From contig QHNB01000234.1 in assembly GCA_003217965.1 (NCBI GenBank), positions 1-7,460 on the forward strand: 7,460 bases of DNA. Reading direction: 5' to 3'. The position numbers and the translations under genes were made by a program. The notes beneath the pieces were generated by a model. The model did no database searches, was not told the origin of the DNA, and was given only the letters and a program-made list of their open reading frames with translations. This stretch comes from Verrucomicrobiota bacterium. Its GTDB lineage: Bacteria > Verrucomicrobiota > Verrucomicrobiia > Chthoniobacterales > UBA10450. Of this stretch, positions 1 through 5,305 are shown in pieces (positions within the stretch are counted from its first letter, which is position 1; each line of letters begins with the position of its first letter).

Positions 1-177
1 GTGCTCGCAAATCAATTTCGCCAGCCGCTGCCGAATAGCAACCAGGCAAGCGGAAGATTTGAGTGCCCTCGAGTTGTGAATGGTGCCGAAAAATACAACA
101 TGCGGTTGGCCGTTCGCGCCGTCGACGATGGCAACACCGGTGTTGCGCAGTGAAGCGTCAATGGCGAGGACACGCAT
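1..177 (-). CDS. ruvC: RuvC crossover junction endodeoxyribonuclease, N-terminal part (runs off left edge)
   Basis: The 59 codons read inward from an ATG at 177-175 begin MRVLAIDASLRNTGVAIVDG, which fits the first beta strands of the RNase H-like fold of RuvC. D7 sits where the first catalytic, metal-binding aspartate lies in the GIDPG motif of RuvC. The visible part ends at a helix with QRLAKLICEH, the usual lead-in to the second catalytic acid, which is outside the window. RuvC is a homodimeric nuclease that cuts Holliday junctions made and moved by RuvAB during recombinational repair. The start lies 3 bp after the stop of the DUF4337 gene, with no clear Shine-Dalgarno sequence, so translational coupling or cotranscription is likely. 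The AIDAS variant of the motif (instead of GIDPG) is a mild divergence. The remaining catalytic residues cannot be checked here. Confidence 0.8.
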   Translation of the reverse strand, partial: MRVLAIDASLRNTGVAIVDGANGQPHVVFFGTIHNSRALKSSACLVAIRQRLAKLICEH

Positions 178-180
178 GGC

Positions 181-708
181 TTAATGTGCTGCGAAACCAA
201 GGGCGAGAAAGATACAACCCGCCGCTCCGATGAACATGCTCACGAGCCAATAAATTTGCCGTTTTGTCAGAGCAGAAATCGCGGCGATCGCAATCGCAAT
301 TTGGAACATTGTCACTCCGCGGGCGAAAATTTCGTGCTGGTGAAAGTTCATTTTCGCCGCGGTCTCTTTTGCCCGCGCTTCCTTCTGAATCTCGCCTTGT
401 TCTTCCTGGTACTGATGTGCTTTGGCCTGATCCTGCTCAGTCGCTGTCCCGCTTAATGTCATTTTCGCGTCGAGCACTGCTGCTTTGATTCCTTTAGCTT
501 GATAATAAGCCCAATTATCAGACGATTCGATCTGGCTCATCATCGCCTCGTTCGCACGCATGCCCGAAACCAAACTGGCAATCGCGGCCAGAACCGCTAA
601 TAGCGCCGTGCTCAAGGCAACCCACGAGATCCATCGCTCGCCGCTGTGCTCGGCTCGATGATGAATTTCCTCGTGCAACTGCTCCAGTGGCACCTCGGCT
701 TCTTCCAC
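181..708 (-). CDS. DUF4337 domain-containing membrane protein
   Basis: This is a 175-residue protein of unknown function, recognised as DUF4337-like from the N-terminal pattern VPLEQLHEEIHHRAEHSGER, followed by WVALSTALLAVLAAIASL and the segment NWAYYQAKGIKAAVL. Residues about 27-49 form a first membrane helix. Residues about 88-128 are charged and Gln/Glu/Lys-rich and could form a helical or coiled-coil stretch. Residues about 130-148 and 151-173 form two more membrane helices joined by a short turn (TKRQ). An inner-membrane protein with a soluble loop is the likely topology. The start is a GTG at 708-706; no other start codon occurs between it and the upstream in-frame TGA at 753-751, and no strong ribosome binding site is seen. 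Its stop is 3 bp from the ruvC start, so the two are probably cotranscribed. That says nothing certain about function, and none is proposed. Confidence 0.85.
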   Translation of the reverse strand: MEEAEVPLEQLHEEIHHRAEHSGERWISWVALSTALLAVLAAIASLVSGMRANEAMMSQIESSDNWAYYQAKGIKAAVLDAKMTLSGTATEQDQAKAHQYQEEQGEIQKEARAKETAAKMNFHQHEIFARGVTMFQIAIAIAAISALTKRQIYWLVSMFIGAAGCIFLALGFAAH

Positions 709-1014
709 AGCGCGTAGCTTAGAATTGCGCTTGGGGCGTTCAAGGCGGAATCATTTCGCGTGCACGTAGAAGCCGTTGCGAAACGCCCGCGAATTCGATA
801 GCTCCTTGTCGTTTTATTCGTCTCGACCGATCGCGATCGGATGCGTCGGACTTACGACGCTGCTCATGTTCGGTGCCGCTATCGGGATGTTCGTGTTTGA
901 GATTTGGCGATTCAATAGTGGGGAAGGCTGACAGCGTTATCACGTTTGGGGACTCTCACAGCACCGCCGGCTTGGAATCTGGAAATCGCGCGCCGTAGTG
1001 CTCTACTTCACCGT
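709..1014. other. 306-bp gap between the DUF4337 and QueA-like genes
   Basis: This interval presumably holds the promoter of the minus-strand DUF4337-ruvC pair (near 709-780) and the 3' end region of the QueA-like gene. No convincing -35/-10 pair, rho-independent terminator or RNA gene is visible. Just after the QueA-like stop, the minus strand has only a 4-bp stem (GTAG AGCA CTAC, near 995-1006) with no T-run. The only possible content is the small plus-strand membrane-protein frame at 776-931. A minus-strand frame at 740-943 is rich in Arg, Ser, Glu and Asp with no recognisable motif and is probably its shadow. Confidence 0.5.
776..931 (+). CDS. Possible small single-pass membrane protein (hypothetical)
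   Basis: A 51-codon frame runs from a TTG at 776-778 to a TGA at 929-931. Residues 18-44 form one uninterrupted hydrophobic segment (about PIAIGCVGLTTLLMFGAAIG through FVFEIW), flanked by polar ends: an Arg/Ser-rich N-terminus and the C-terminus RFNSGEG. That is what a real single-pass membrane protein looks like. A short purine run (AGAAG) lies about 4 bp before the TTG, next to an in-frame TAG at about 767. A second TTG start, giving a slightly shorter product, is possible. It lies alone in the gap between the QueA-like and DUF4337 genes and runs opposite to both. I do not recognise a family. It could be chance, since the frame is short and the start is weak. Confidence 0.38.
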   Translation: MRNAREFDSSLSFYSSRPIAIGCVGLTTLLMFGAAIGMFVFEIWRFNSGEG

Positions 1015-2061
1015 CTATATAATCAGATTCAGATCGCCGAATTCGTGCCAGAGGTATCCCTCCCGAATAGCTTCGGAATATGCGGCTTTAATTCGTGGAG
1101 CTGGCAGAAATGCAGTCAGCAAGTCGAGATGACTAGCTTCGGGTTCATGCAATCCGGTCAGGAGTGCGTCGACCATTTTAAGCTCATGATCGCTGCCGAT
1201 CTGGAGCCGTGTGTAAGCATGGGCTGATTTGATTTTCCCATTCTCGAGCGCAATCGACTCCAAAGCGCGTACTACGGTTGTGCCAACGGCAATAACGCGA
1301 CCGGCACGTTGACGCGCACGGTCGATTTTGTCCGCTGCCATTTGGCTGAGGAAGTATTCTTCTTCGGAAGCGGGATGAGTACGATCGAGTTCATCGTCAA
1401 GATAGGAGGAGAGCCCGGTATGCAGTACGAGGTGGGCGAAATCGATCCCCTGCTGGCGCAACGCAAACAGCAGTTTCCAGGTGAAGGCGCGACCAGCCGA
1501 CGGCATTTCGACTGAACCGGGCTCTCTCGCGTAAACAGTTTGGTAATAATCAAGGTCCCACGGCGCCGAAACGTATTCGTAGCGAATTGGCTGACCAAGC
1601 CGATAAATCGAGTCCAGCAGTTCGCTGCCGGTTTTAGAAAAGCGAATCTTCCATAGACGCGGGATTCGCTCATCGCGTTCCAAGACCTCTGCGGCCAAGT
1701 CCCGGCCAAAATCCAGGTGCATGCCGACACGCAGACCGCAGCCGAAAGGATCGCCGGCTTTGCAGACAAGCAGGGCCAGCCATGAATCATCAGGCAGATG
1801 CTGGGCAAGTCGCATTTCGATGCAAGGACCAGTCGCGCCGCAAGCAGTAAGGGCCGCGGGCAAAGTGCGGCTGGAGTTAAATACGAGTAGATCGCCTGGG
1901 CGGAGAAATTTTCCCAGTACGTCGAACCGGGCATGCTCGAGACCGCCTGTGGCCCGCGAGATCACCAGGAGCCGGACTTGATCGCGACGGATCCCTCGTC
2001 GTTCCGGCGGTTCCTTAGCGTTCAGCTGATTAGGCAAACTGAAGTCAAACGGTCGGATCAT
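1015..2061 (-). CDS. QueA-family protein (S-adenosylmethionine:tRNA ribosyltransferase-isomerase-like), divergent subgroup
   Basis: The 348-residue protein aligns from end to end with QueA, which transfers the ribosyl part of SAM to 7-aminomethyl-deazaguanine in tRNA to form epoxyqueuosine. Visible landmarks are FDFSLPNQL (5-13), GDLLVFNSSRTLPAAL (56-71), YQTVYAREPGSVEMPSAGR (173-191), HTGLSSY (214-220), AVGTTVVRALES (258-269), LLTGLHEPEASHLDLLTAF (300-318) and YLWHEFGD (336-343). Canonical QueA has NDTRV-PARL, APTAGLHF, HVGxGTF, TNFHLP(K/E)STL and YRFFSYGD at these places, so several signature blocks are consistently different. From memory, PSAGRxFT, HTGxSS, LLTGxHEPxASHL and YLWHEFGD are typical of a QueA-like group common in Actinobacteria. 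The queA symbol is therefore withheld. The ATG at 2061-2059 matches the family N-terminus, but no Shine-Dalgarno lies at normal distance. An AGGAGG occurs about 35-40 bp upstream. It follows the SDR gene by 55 bp and probably shares its transcript. Confidence 0.85.
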   Translation of the reverse strand: MIRPFDFSLPNQLNAKEPPERRGIRRDQVRLLVISRATGGLEHARFDVLGKFLRPGDLLVFNSSRTLPAALTACGATGPCIEMRLAQHLPDDSWLALLVCKAGDPFGCGLRVGMHLDFGRDLAAEVLERDERIPRLWKIRFSKTGSELLDSIYRLGQPIRYEYVSAPWDLDYYQTVYAREPGSVEMPSAGRAFTWKLLFALRQQGIDFAHLVLHTGLSSYLDDELDRTHPASEEEYFLSQMAADKIDRARQRAGRVIAVGTTVVRALESIALENGKIKSAHAYTRLQIGSDHELKMVDALLTGLHEPEASHLDLLTAFLPAPRIKAAYSEAIREGYLWHEFGDLNLII

Positions 2062-2116
2062 TGTTACGGCCGATCGGACGCGACGGCCTTCCAGTCCTCC
2101 TGCGCTCGCAGTCGCT

Positions 2117-2716
2117 TCACGCGCACATGTCTGTCATATTTCCGGGGTCAACCCAATTGACGCGGACACCCGTTTCTTCCAATTCCGCGGCCCAGGTTTG
2201 AGAGAGACCTTCGAGCCCGAACTTTGAGATCCCGTACGCGCCCCAGCCCGGGTAACCCGTAGCGCCAGCATCGCTCGTCACGTTGATGATTGAGCCGCCA
2301 TTTTCGACCATCGCCGGCAGGATGTTTTTGATGATCAGAAAAGGGCCGATCAGATTTGTGTTCATCACATTTTGAAAATCTTCGAGCGGATAATCTAGGA
2401 GGAATGGCATCGGTGCTGAGCCGATGGTGGATGCATTATTGACGACCACGTCGAGGCGACCACCAAAAGCGTCGAGTGTGGTCGCGACAAGCCGTTCGAT
2501 ATCCGAGATCTTTCCGACATCTGCTTCCACGGCGAGGACATTTGTTCTTTTCGAAATCTCGCCGACTTCGTCGCGAACCTTTTGCAGCGGCCCCAAATGA
2601 CGGGCGATCAATGAAAGGCCGATCGCGCCTTCGTGTGCAAAAGTCAGTGCCAACTGGCGTCCCAAACCCTGGGAGGCACCGGTAACGAGAATGTTCTTAC
2701 CGTTTAGACGAGGCAT
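2117..2716 (-). CDS. Short-chain dehydrogenase/reductase (SDR), apparently C-terminally truncated
   Basis: This is a classical SDR with a Rossmann fold. The cofactor-binding glycine motif TGASQGLG is at 12-19, the acidic residue after beta 3 is in EADV (64-67), and the structural NNAS motif is at 93-96. The catalytic tetrad is visible as N121 (MNTNLIG), S148 (NVTSDAG), Y161 and K165 (YGISK). Residues 189-194 (VDPGNM) are the start of the usual PG motif that contacts the cofactor nicotinamide. The protein ends only five residues later (TDMCA, stop 2119-2117) at 199 residues. Classical SDRs usually have about 240-260, so the substrate-binding loop and last strand-helix unit are missing. Either the gene is truncated, or a frameshift or deletion lies near the stop. 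It is the first gene of a minus-strand pair with the QueA-like gene. The ATG at 2716 fits the family start (MPRLNGKNILVTGAS). Substrate cannot be predicted. Confidence 0.85.
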   Translation of the reverse strand: MPRLNGKNILVTGASQGLGRQLALTFAHEGAIGLSLIARHLGPLQKVRDEVGEISKRTNVLAVEADVGKISDIERLVATTLDAFGGRLDVVVNNASTIGSAPMPFLLDYPLEDFQNVMNTNLIGPFLIIKNILPAMVENGGSIINVTSDAGATGYPGWGAYGISKFGLEGLSQTWAAELEETGVRVNWVDPGNMTDMCA

Positions 2717-2830
2717 TTTGCCGCTATCAACTTTATTTCGGACCGCCGTTGTGTCGAGTGCCCCGATATCGAATCAAGGGGCTAGATTTTTGATTGAAGA
2801 GGCAGACGCGCCACCGGAGCGTAACGTCCT
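2717..2830. other. Divergent intergenic region between the SDR and helicase genes
   Basis: This 114-bp segment must carry the promoters for both the minus-strand SDR-QueA-like pair and the plus-strand helicase block, if those are the first genes of their transcripts. No well-spaced -35/-10 hexamer pair is recognisable on either strand. A small inverted repeat, GCCCC at 2760-2764 and GGGGC at 2778-2782, encloses a GATATC palindrome and is followed by TAGATTTTT. It could be an operator or chance. A GGAG at 2816-2819 is 11 bp before the helicase ATG, a rather long Shine-Dalgarno spacing. Confidence 0.4.
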
Positions 2831-4831
2831 ATGTCTCGTCAATACACGCTGCATCGGGCGCATCCGCCTGCTGGCAGCGCCATTGATTATGCCGCCGATC
2901 TGAATGAGCAACAGTATGCGGCCGTGACCGCCCCGCCCGGACCGCTGCTCGTCATTGCCGGAGCTGGCTCAGGCAAAACGCGAACTTTGACTTATCGCGT
3001 GGCCTACCTGCTGGAGAACGGCGTTGATGCGCGCAATATTTTGCTCCTCACCTTCACCAATAAAGCCGCCCGGCAAATGCTCGATCGGGTTGCGAATTTA
3101 TTACCGGTCGATGCCACCGGAATCTGGGGCGGCACCTTTCACGCGATTGGCAACCGTATGCTGCGGCGCCATGGCAGTGCTCTCGGCTATTCCTCCGGTT
3201 TCACGATCATGGACCGCGAGGATCAGAAAGACTTGATCGCGACCGTTGTCGCCAACTCTGGAATTGATCCGAAAGAAATTCGTTTTCCCAAGAGCGACGT
3301 TCTGGTCGATCTCTTCAGCTTCGCTGTCAACACGGAGCGACCCATGGAGGAGTTGCTCGCCGAAAAGTTTCCCTATTTCCTGCCTTTGCTCGAGCAAATC
3401 AAGGATGTGCATGCGCGCTATGAACGGAAGAAGAAGGCGACGAACTCACTCGATTTCGACGATCTGCTGGAAAAGACTCTGCGGATGCTGGTCGAGCATG
3501 AGCACATTGCTCGGTTTTACCGGCGACAGTTTCAGTTCATTCTGGTGGACGAATATCAGGACACGAACAAGATCCAGGCCGATTTCATCGACATTCTCGC
3601 GGCCGAGCACAAGAACGTGATGGTTGTCGGTGACGATGCCCAGTCGATCTATTCATGGCGCGGTGCCAATTTCCAAAATATTTTGGAATTCCCGAAGCGC
3701 TATCCGGACGCGCAGCTGTTCAAGATTGAGCTGAATTATCGAAGTGTTCCCGAAATCCTTGAGGTCGCAAACAGTGCCATTGCCGCCAATATCCAGCAGT
3801 TCAAAAAAAATCTGAGCGCGACGCGTGACTCAAAAGCCGTCAAACCAGCTCTGGTGGCGCTGAATGATGGCAGTGAGCAATCGCAATTCGTCGCCCAACG
3901 CGTGCTCGAACTACGGGATGAAGGTGTCGAGTTGAGCGATATCGCGGTGCTATATCGTTCGCATTATCACGCGGTCGAATTGCAGCTCGAACTGGCCCGG
4001 CGCGGCATTCCTTATCAAATCACCAGTGGGGTGCGCTTCTTTGAGCAAGCCCACATCAAGGATGTTGCTGCCTTTGTTCGATTTGTTGCCAATCCACGGG
4101 ATGAAGTAGCGTTCAAGCGAATGGTGCGATTATTGCCGGGCATCGGCGGGAAAAGCGCGGAGAACCTTTGGAGCGCGTGGGAAACATCAATTAACGAAAA
4201 GGGTGAGGTCGATTCCTGGACAGCGCGCCTGTTGCAATTGAATGTCTCCGCCCGCTCTAAAAAACCGTGGGAACAACTCGCGCACACGCTGGAAGAAATG
4301 GCGCCCGCAGGAAAACCAAATTCTCCAAGTGAAATGATCACCTCCGTCGTCGAGGCGATTTACGATGATTACGCCAAGGCCAATTTCATTAATTACGAGT
4401 TGCGCCGCGAAGATCTGAATCAGCTGGCGGCTTTTGCCCGGCAATTCGCCAACGCGCAGGAATTTCTGTCGCAGCTCGCCCTCATCAGCAACGTCGATGC
4501 CGAACCCGCTCCGAACGCGGCAGCAGATAACGAAGCACTCAACCTGTCCTCCGTGCATCAAGCGAAAGGTCTCGAATTTCACACTGTTTTTGTCATTTGG
4601 CTGACGGACGGCATGTTTCCCAGCACGCGATCGCTCGAAACCCGGGAAGCAGTTGAGGAAGAACGTCGACTCTTCTATGTCGCTATCACTCGCGCCCGCG
4701 ACGAACTTTATCTGACCTACCCTCACATGCGGTTGAATGCCGGCTACGGCGACGTTTTCCAACGGCCGTCCCGCTTCCTAAGGGAGATTCCAAATCAACT
4801 GCTCGAAGACTGGCAAGTCCGCCGCGCCTAA
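2831..4831 (+). CDS. UvrD/PcrA-family superfamily 1A DNA helicase
   Basis: A complete 666-residue SF1A 3'-5' DNA helicase/translocase with all motifs in order: Q motif LNEQQYAAV (24-32), Walker A GAGSGKT (44-50), motif Ia TFTNKAA (74-80), GTFHAIGNR (101-109), motif II VDEYQDTN (239-246), motif III GDDAQSIYSWRGA (267-279), motif IV LNYRS (301-305), motif V SVHQAKGLEF (574-583) and motif VI EERRLFYVAITRAR (610-623). A helix-hairpin-helix-like PGIGGKSA is at 436-443. These predict ATP-driven strand unwinding in nucleotide excision or mismatch repair, or clearing of proteins from DNA. The protein ends soon after PSRFLREIP (646-654), so it lacks the roughly 70-residue C-terminal extension that in UvrD/PcrA contacts RNA polymerase. 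That leaves uvrD, pcrA and rep as possible names, and no symbol is given. The ATG at 2831 has a GGAG 11 bp upstream. Its stop is 4 bp before the left repeat of the GxxExxY cassette. Confidence 0.93.
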   Translation: MSRQYTLHRAHPPAGSAIDYAADLNEQQYAAVTAPPGPLLVIAGAGSGKTRTLTYRVAYLLENGVDARNILLLTFTNKAARQMLDRVANLLPVDATGIWGGTFHAIGNRMLRRHGSALGYSSGFTIMDREDQKDLIATVVANSGIDPKEIRFPKSDVLVDLFSFAVNTERPMEELLAEKFPYFLPLLEQIKDVHARYERKKKATNSLDFDDLLEKTLRMLVEHEHIARFYRRQFQFILVDEYQDTNKIQADFIDILAAEHKNVMVVGDDAQSIYSWRGANFQNILEFPKRYPDAQLFKIELNYRSVPEILEVANSAIAANIQQFKKNLSATRDSKAVKPALVALNDGSEQSQFVAQRVLELRDEGVELSDIAVLYRSHYHAVELQLELARRGIPYQITSGVRFFEQAHIKDVAAFVRFVANPRDEVAFKRMVRLLPGIGGKSAENLWSAWETSINEKGEVDSWTARLLQLNVSARSKKPWEQLAHTLEEMAPAGKPNSPSEMITSVVEAIYDDYAKANFINYELRREDLNQLAAFARQFANAQEFLSQLALISNVDAEPAPNAAADNEALNLSSVHQAKGLEFHTVFVIWLTDGMFPSTRSLETREAVEEERRLFYVAITRARDELYLTYPHMRLNAGYGDVFQRPSRFLREIPNQLLEDWQVRRA

Positions 4832-4835
4832 TTTT

Positions 4836-4867
4836 TCGCCACAGATCGGCACGGATGATACACGGAT
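4836..4867 (+). repeat. Left inverted repeat with three phased CACNGAT heptamers
   Basis: The repeat begins TCGCCACAGAT and contains CACAGAT (4840-4846), CACGGAT (4850-4856) and CACGGAT (4861-4867), with starts 10 and 11 bp apart, about one helical turn each. It matches the reverse complement of 5270-5301 at 25 of 32 positions, including 11 consecutive bases at the outer end and 7 at the inner end. The ATG of the GxxExxY gene is formed from its last two bases plus the next G. The phasing suggests a site bound on one face of the helix. Confidence 0.75.
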
Positions 4868-5270
4868 GAGGGACATGTTGGAGTTCGACGAATCACAGAA
4901 GACGAAGCTATTCCACGAGGAGGTCACTAAGGAAATTATCGGCGCTTCTTTCGAACTGCATCGTGAACTTGGCTATGGGTTCCTGGAGCGCGTTTATCAG
5001 CGTGCATTGCAGGTGGAACTTGTAGGACGCGGTCTCTCTGCCGAAAGCGAAAGACGAGTTCAGGTGCAATACAAAGGTGCAATTGTTGGCGATTACGATG
5101 CAGACTTAATTGTTAATGGATGTGTCATCGTCGAAATCAGAATAGCGCCGCAATTTGATACGCGTGACGAAGCACAGCTCTTGAATGAGCTCAGAGCTAC
5201 CGGAATTAGGGTCGGTTTGCTTGTCAATTTTGGGCGGACTAGAGCCGAGTTTAAACGGCTTGTTTTCTAA
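4866..5270 (+). CDS. GxxExxY protein (PD-(D/E)XK nuclease-like family)
   Basis: The 134-residue protein matches the GxxExxY family (TIGR04256; Pfam PDDEXK_3-like). The name motif is G38-F-L-E41-R-V-Y44, preceded by the conserved helix TKEIIGASFELHRELG (21-36). The YKG turn (69-71), an acidic strand ending in D80 (DYDADLIV), VIVE (87-90), the EAQLLN helix (102-107) and ATGIRVGLLVNFG (111-123) follow in the usual order and length. Family members are small proteins with a predicted nuclease-like core, and no firm function is known. In this copy the expected E-x-K is E90-I-R92, and the histidine of HEAQLL is aspartate (D101), so catalytic ability is doubtful. A second in-frame ATG at 4875 (M4), with GAGGGA just upstream, is an equally possible start. 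The gene sits on the coding strand of its neighbours, inside the inverted repeats, and may be read through from uvrD. Confidence 0.9.
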   Translation: MRDMLEFDESQKTKLFHEEVTKEIIGASFELHRELGYGFLERVYQRALQVELVGRGLSAESERRVQVQYKGAIVGDYDADLIVNGCVIVEIRIAPQFDTRDEAQLLNELRATGIRVGLLVNFGRTRAEFKRLVF

Positions 5271-5301
5271 TCCGTGGTTAATCGGTGTTTATCTGTGGCG
5301 A
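5270..5301 (-). repeat. Right inverted repeat with three phased CACNGAT heptamers
   Basis: Read on the minus strand it starts TCGCCACAGAT and contains CACAGAT (5297-5291), CACCGAT (5287-5281) and CACGGAT (5276-5270). The spacing of 10 and 11 bp is identical to the left copy, while the spacer bases between heptamers differ. Conservation of heptamers and spacing, with change in the spacers, suggests the heptamers are the functional part. The repeat ends 4 bp before the malQ ATG, so it occupies the place where the malQ ribosome binding site would be. Confidence 0.75.
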
Positions 5302-5305
5302 TTTA

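Larger units (their letters stand above)
4836..5301 (+). mobile_element. Putative GxxExxY cassette bounded by inverted repeats
   Basis: The 466-bp block consists of a 32-bp repeat (4836-4867), the GxxExxY gene, and an inverted copy of the repeat (5270-5301). The gene fills the space almost exactly: its ATG (4866-4868) overlaps the end of the left repeat and the last base of its TAA (5268-5270) is the first base of the right one. Only four bases separate the block from the uvrD stop and four from the malQ ATG, and taking it out would leave those genes 8 bp apart. No target-site duplication is clear, since the flanks (TTTT and TTTA) are too simple. No transposase is encoded, so movement would need help in trans or another mechanism. 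That this is a mobile unit is inference from the geometry. GxxExxY genes are known to occur as scattered multiple copies in some genomes. Confidence 0.45.

Noticed and set aside
740..943. Minus-strand 67-codon frame in the DUF4337 to QueA-like gap
   Set aside because: Composition is low in hydrophobic residues with many Arg, Ser and Glu and no motif. It is antisense to the better-looking small membrane-protein frame.
1272..1934. Long second minus-strand frame (220 codons) inside the QueA-like gene
   Set aside because: It is a shadow frame: Cys/Arg/Pro-rich with no recognisable domain, while the QueA frame carries all family motifs.
2760..2782. GCCCC/GGGGC hairpin followed by ATTTTT as a rho-independent terminator
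   Set aside because: The stem is only 5 bp with a 13-base loop, and no plus-strand gene lies upstream to be terminated.
4187..4762. Antisense 191-codon frame across the helicase C-terminal half
   Set aside because: It is opposite a well-conserved helicase frame with motifs V and VI and has no domain signature of its own.
4840..4867. CRISPR-like or iteron origin array
   Set aside because: Only three 7-bp units with 3-4 bp spacers on each side, no long spacers and no cas or rep gene. An inverted-repeat end is the simpler reading.
5285..5305. Upstream GTG start for malQ adding seven residues
   Set aside because: It lies within the right inverted repeat, and the extra residues (start codon plus FICGDL) do not fit the family N-terminus. 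The ATG at 5306 does.
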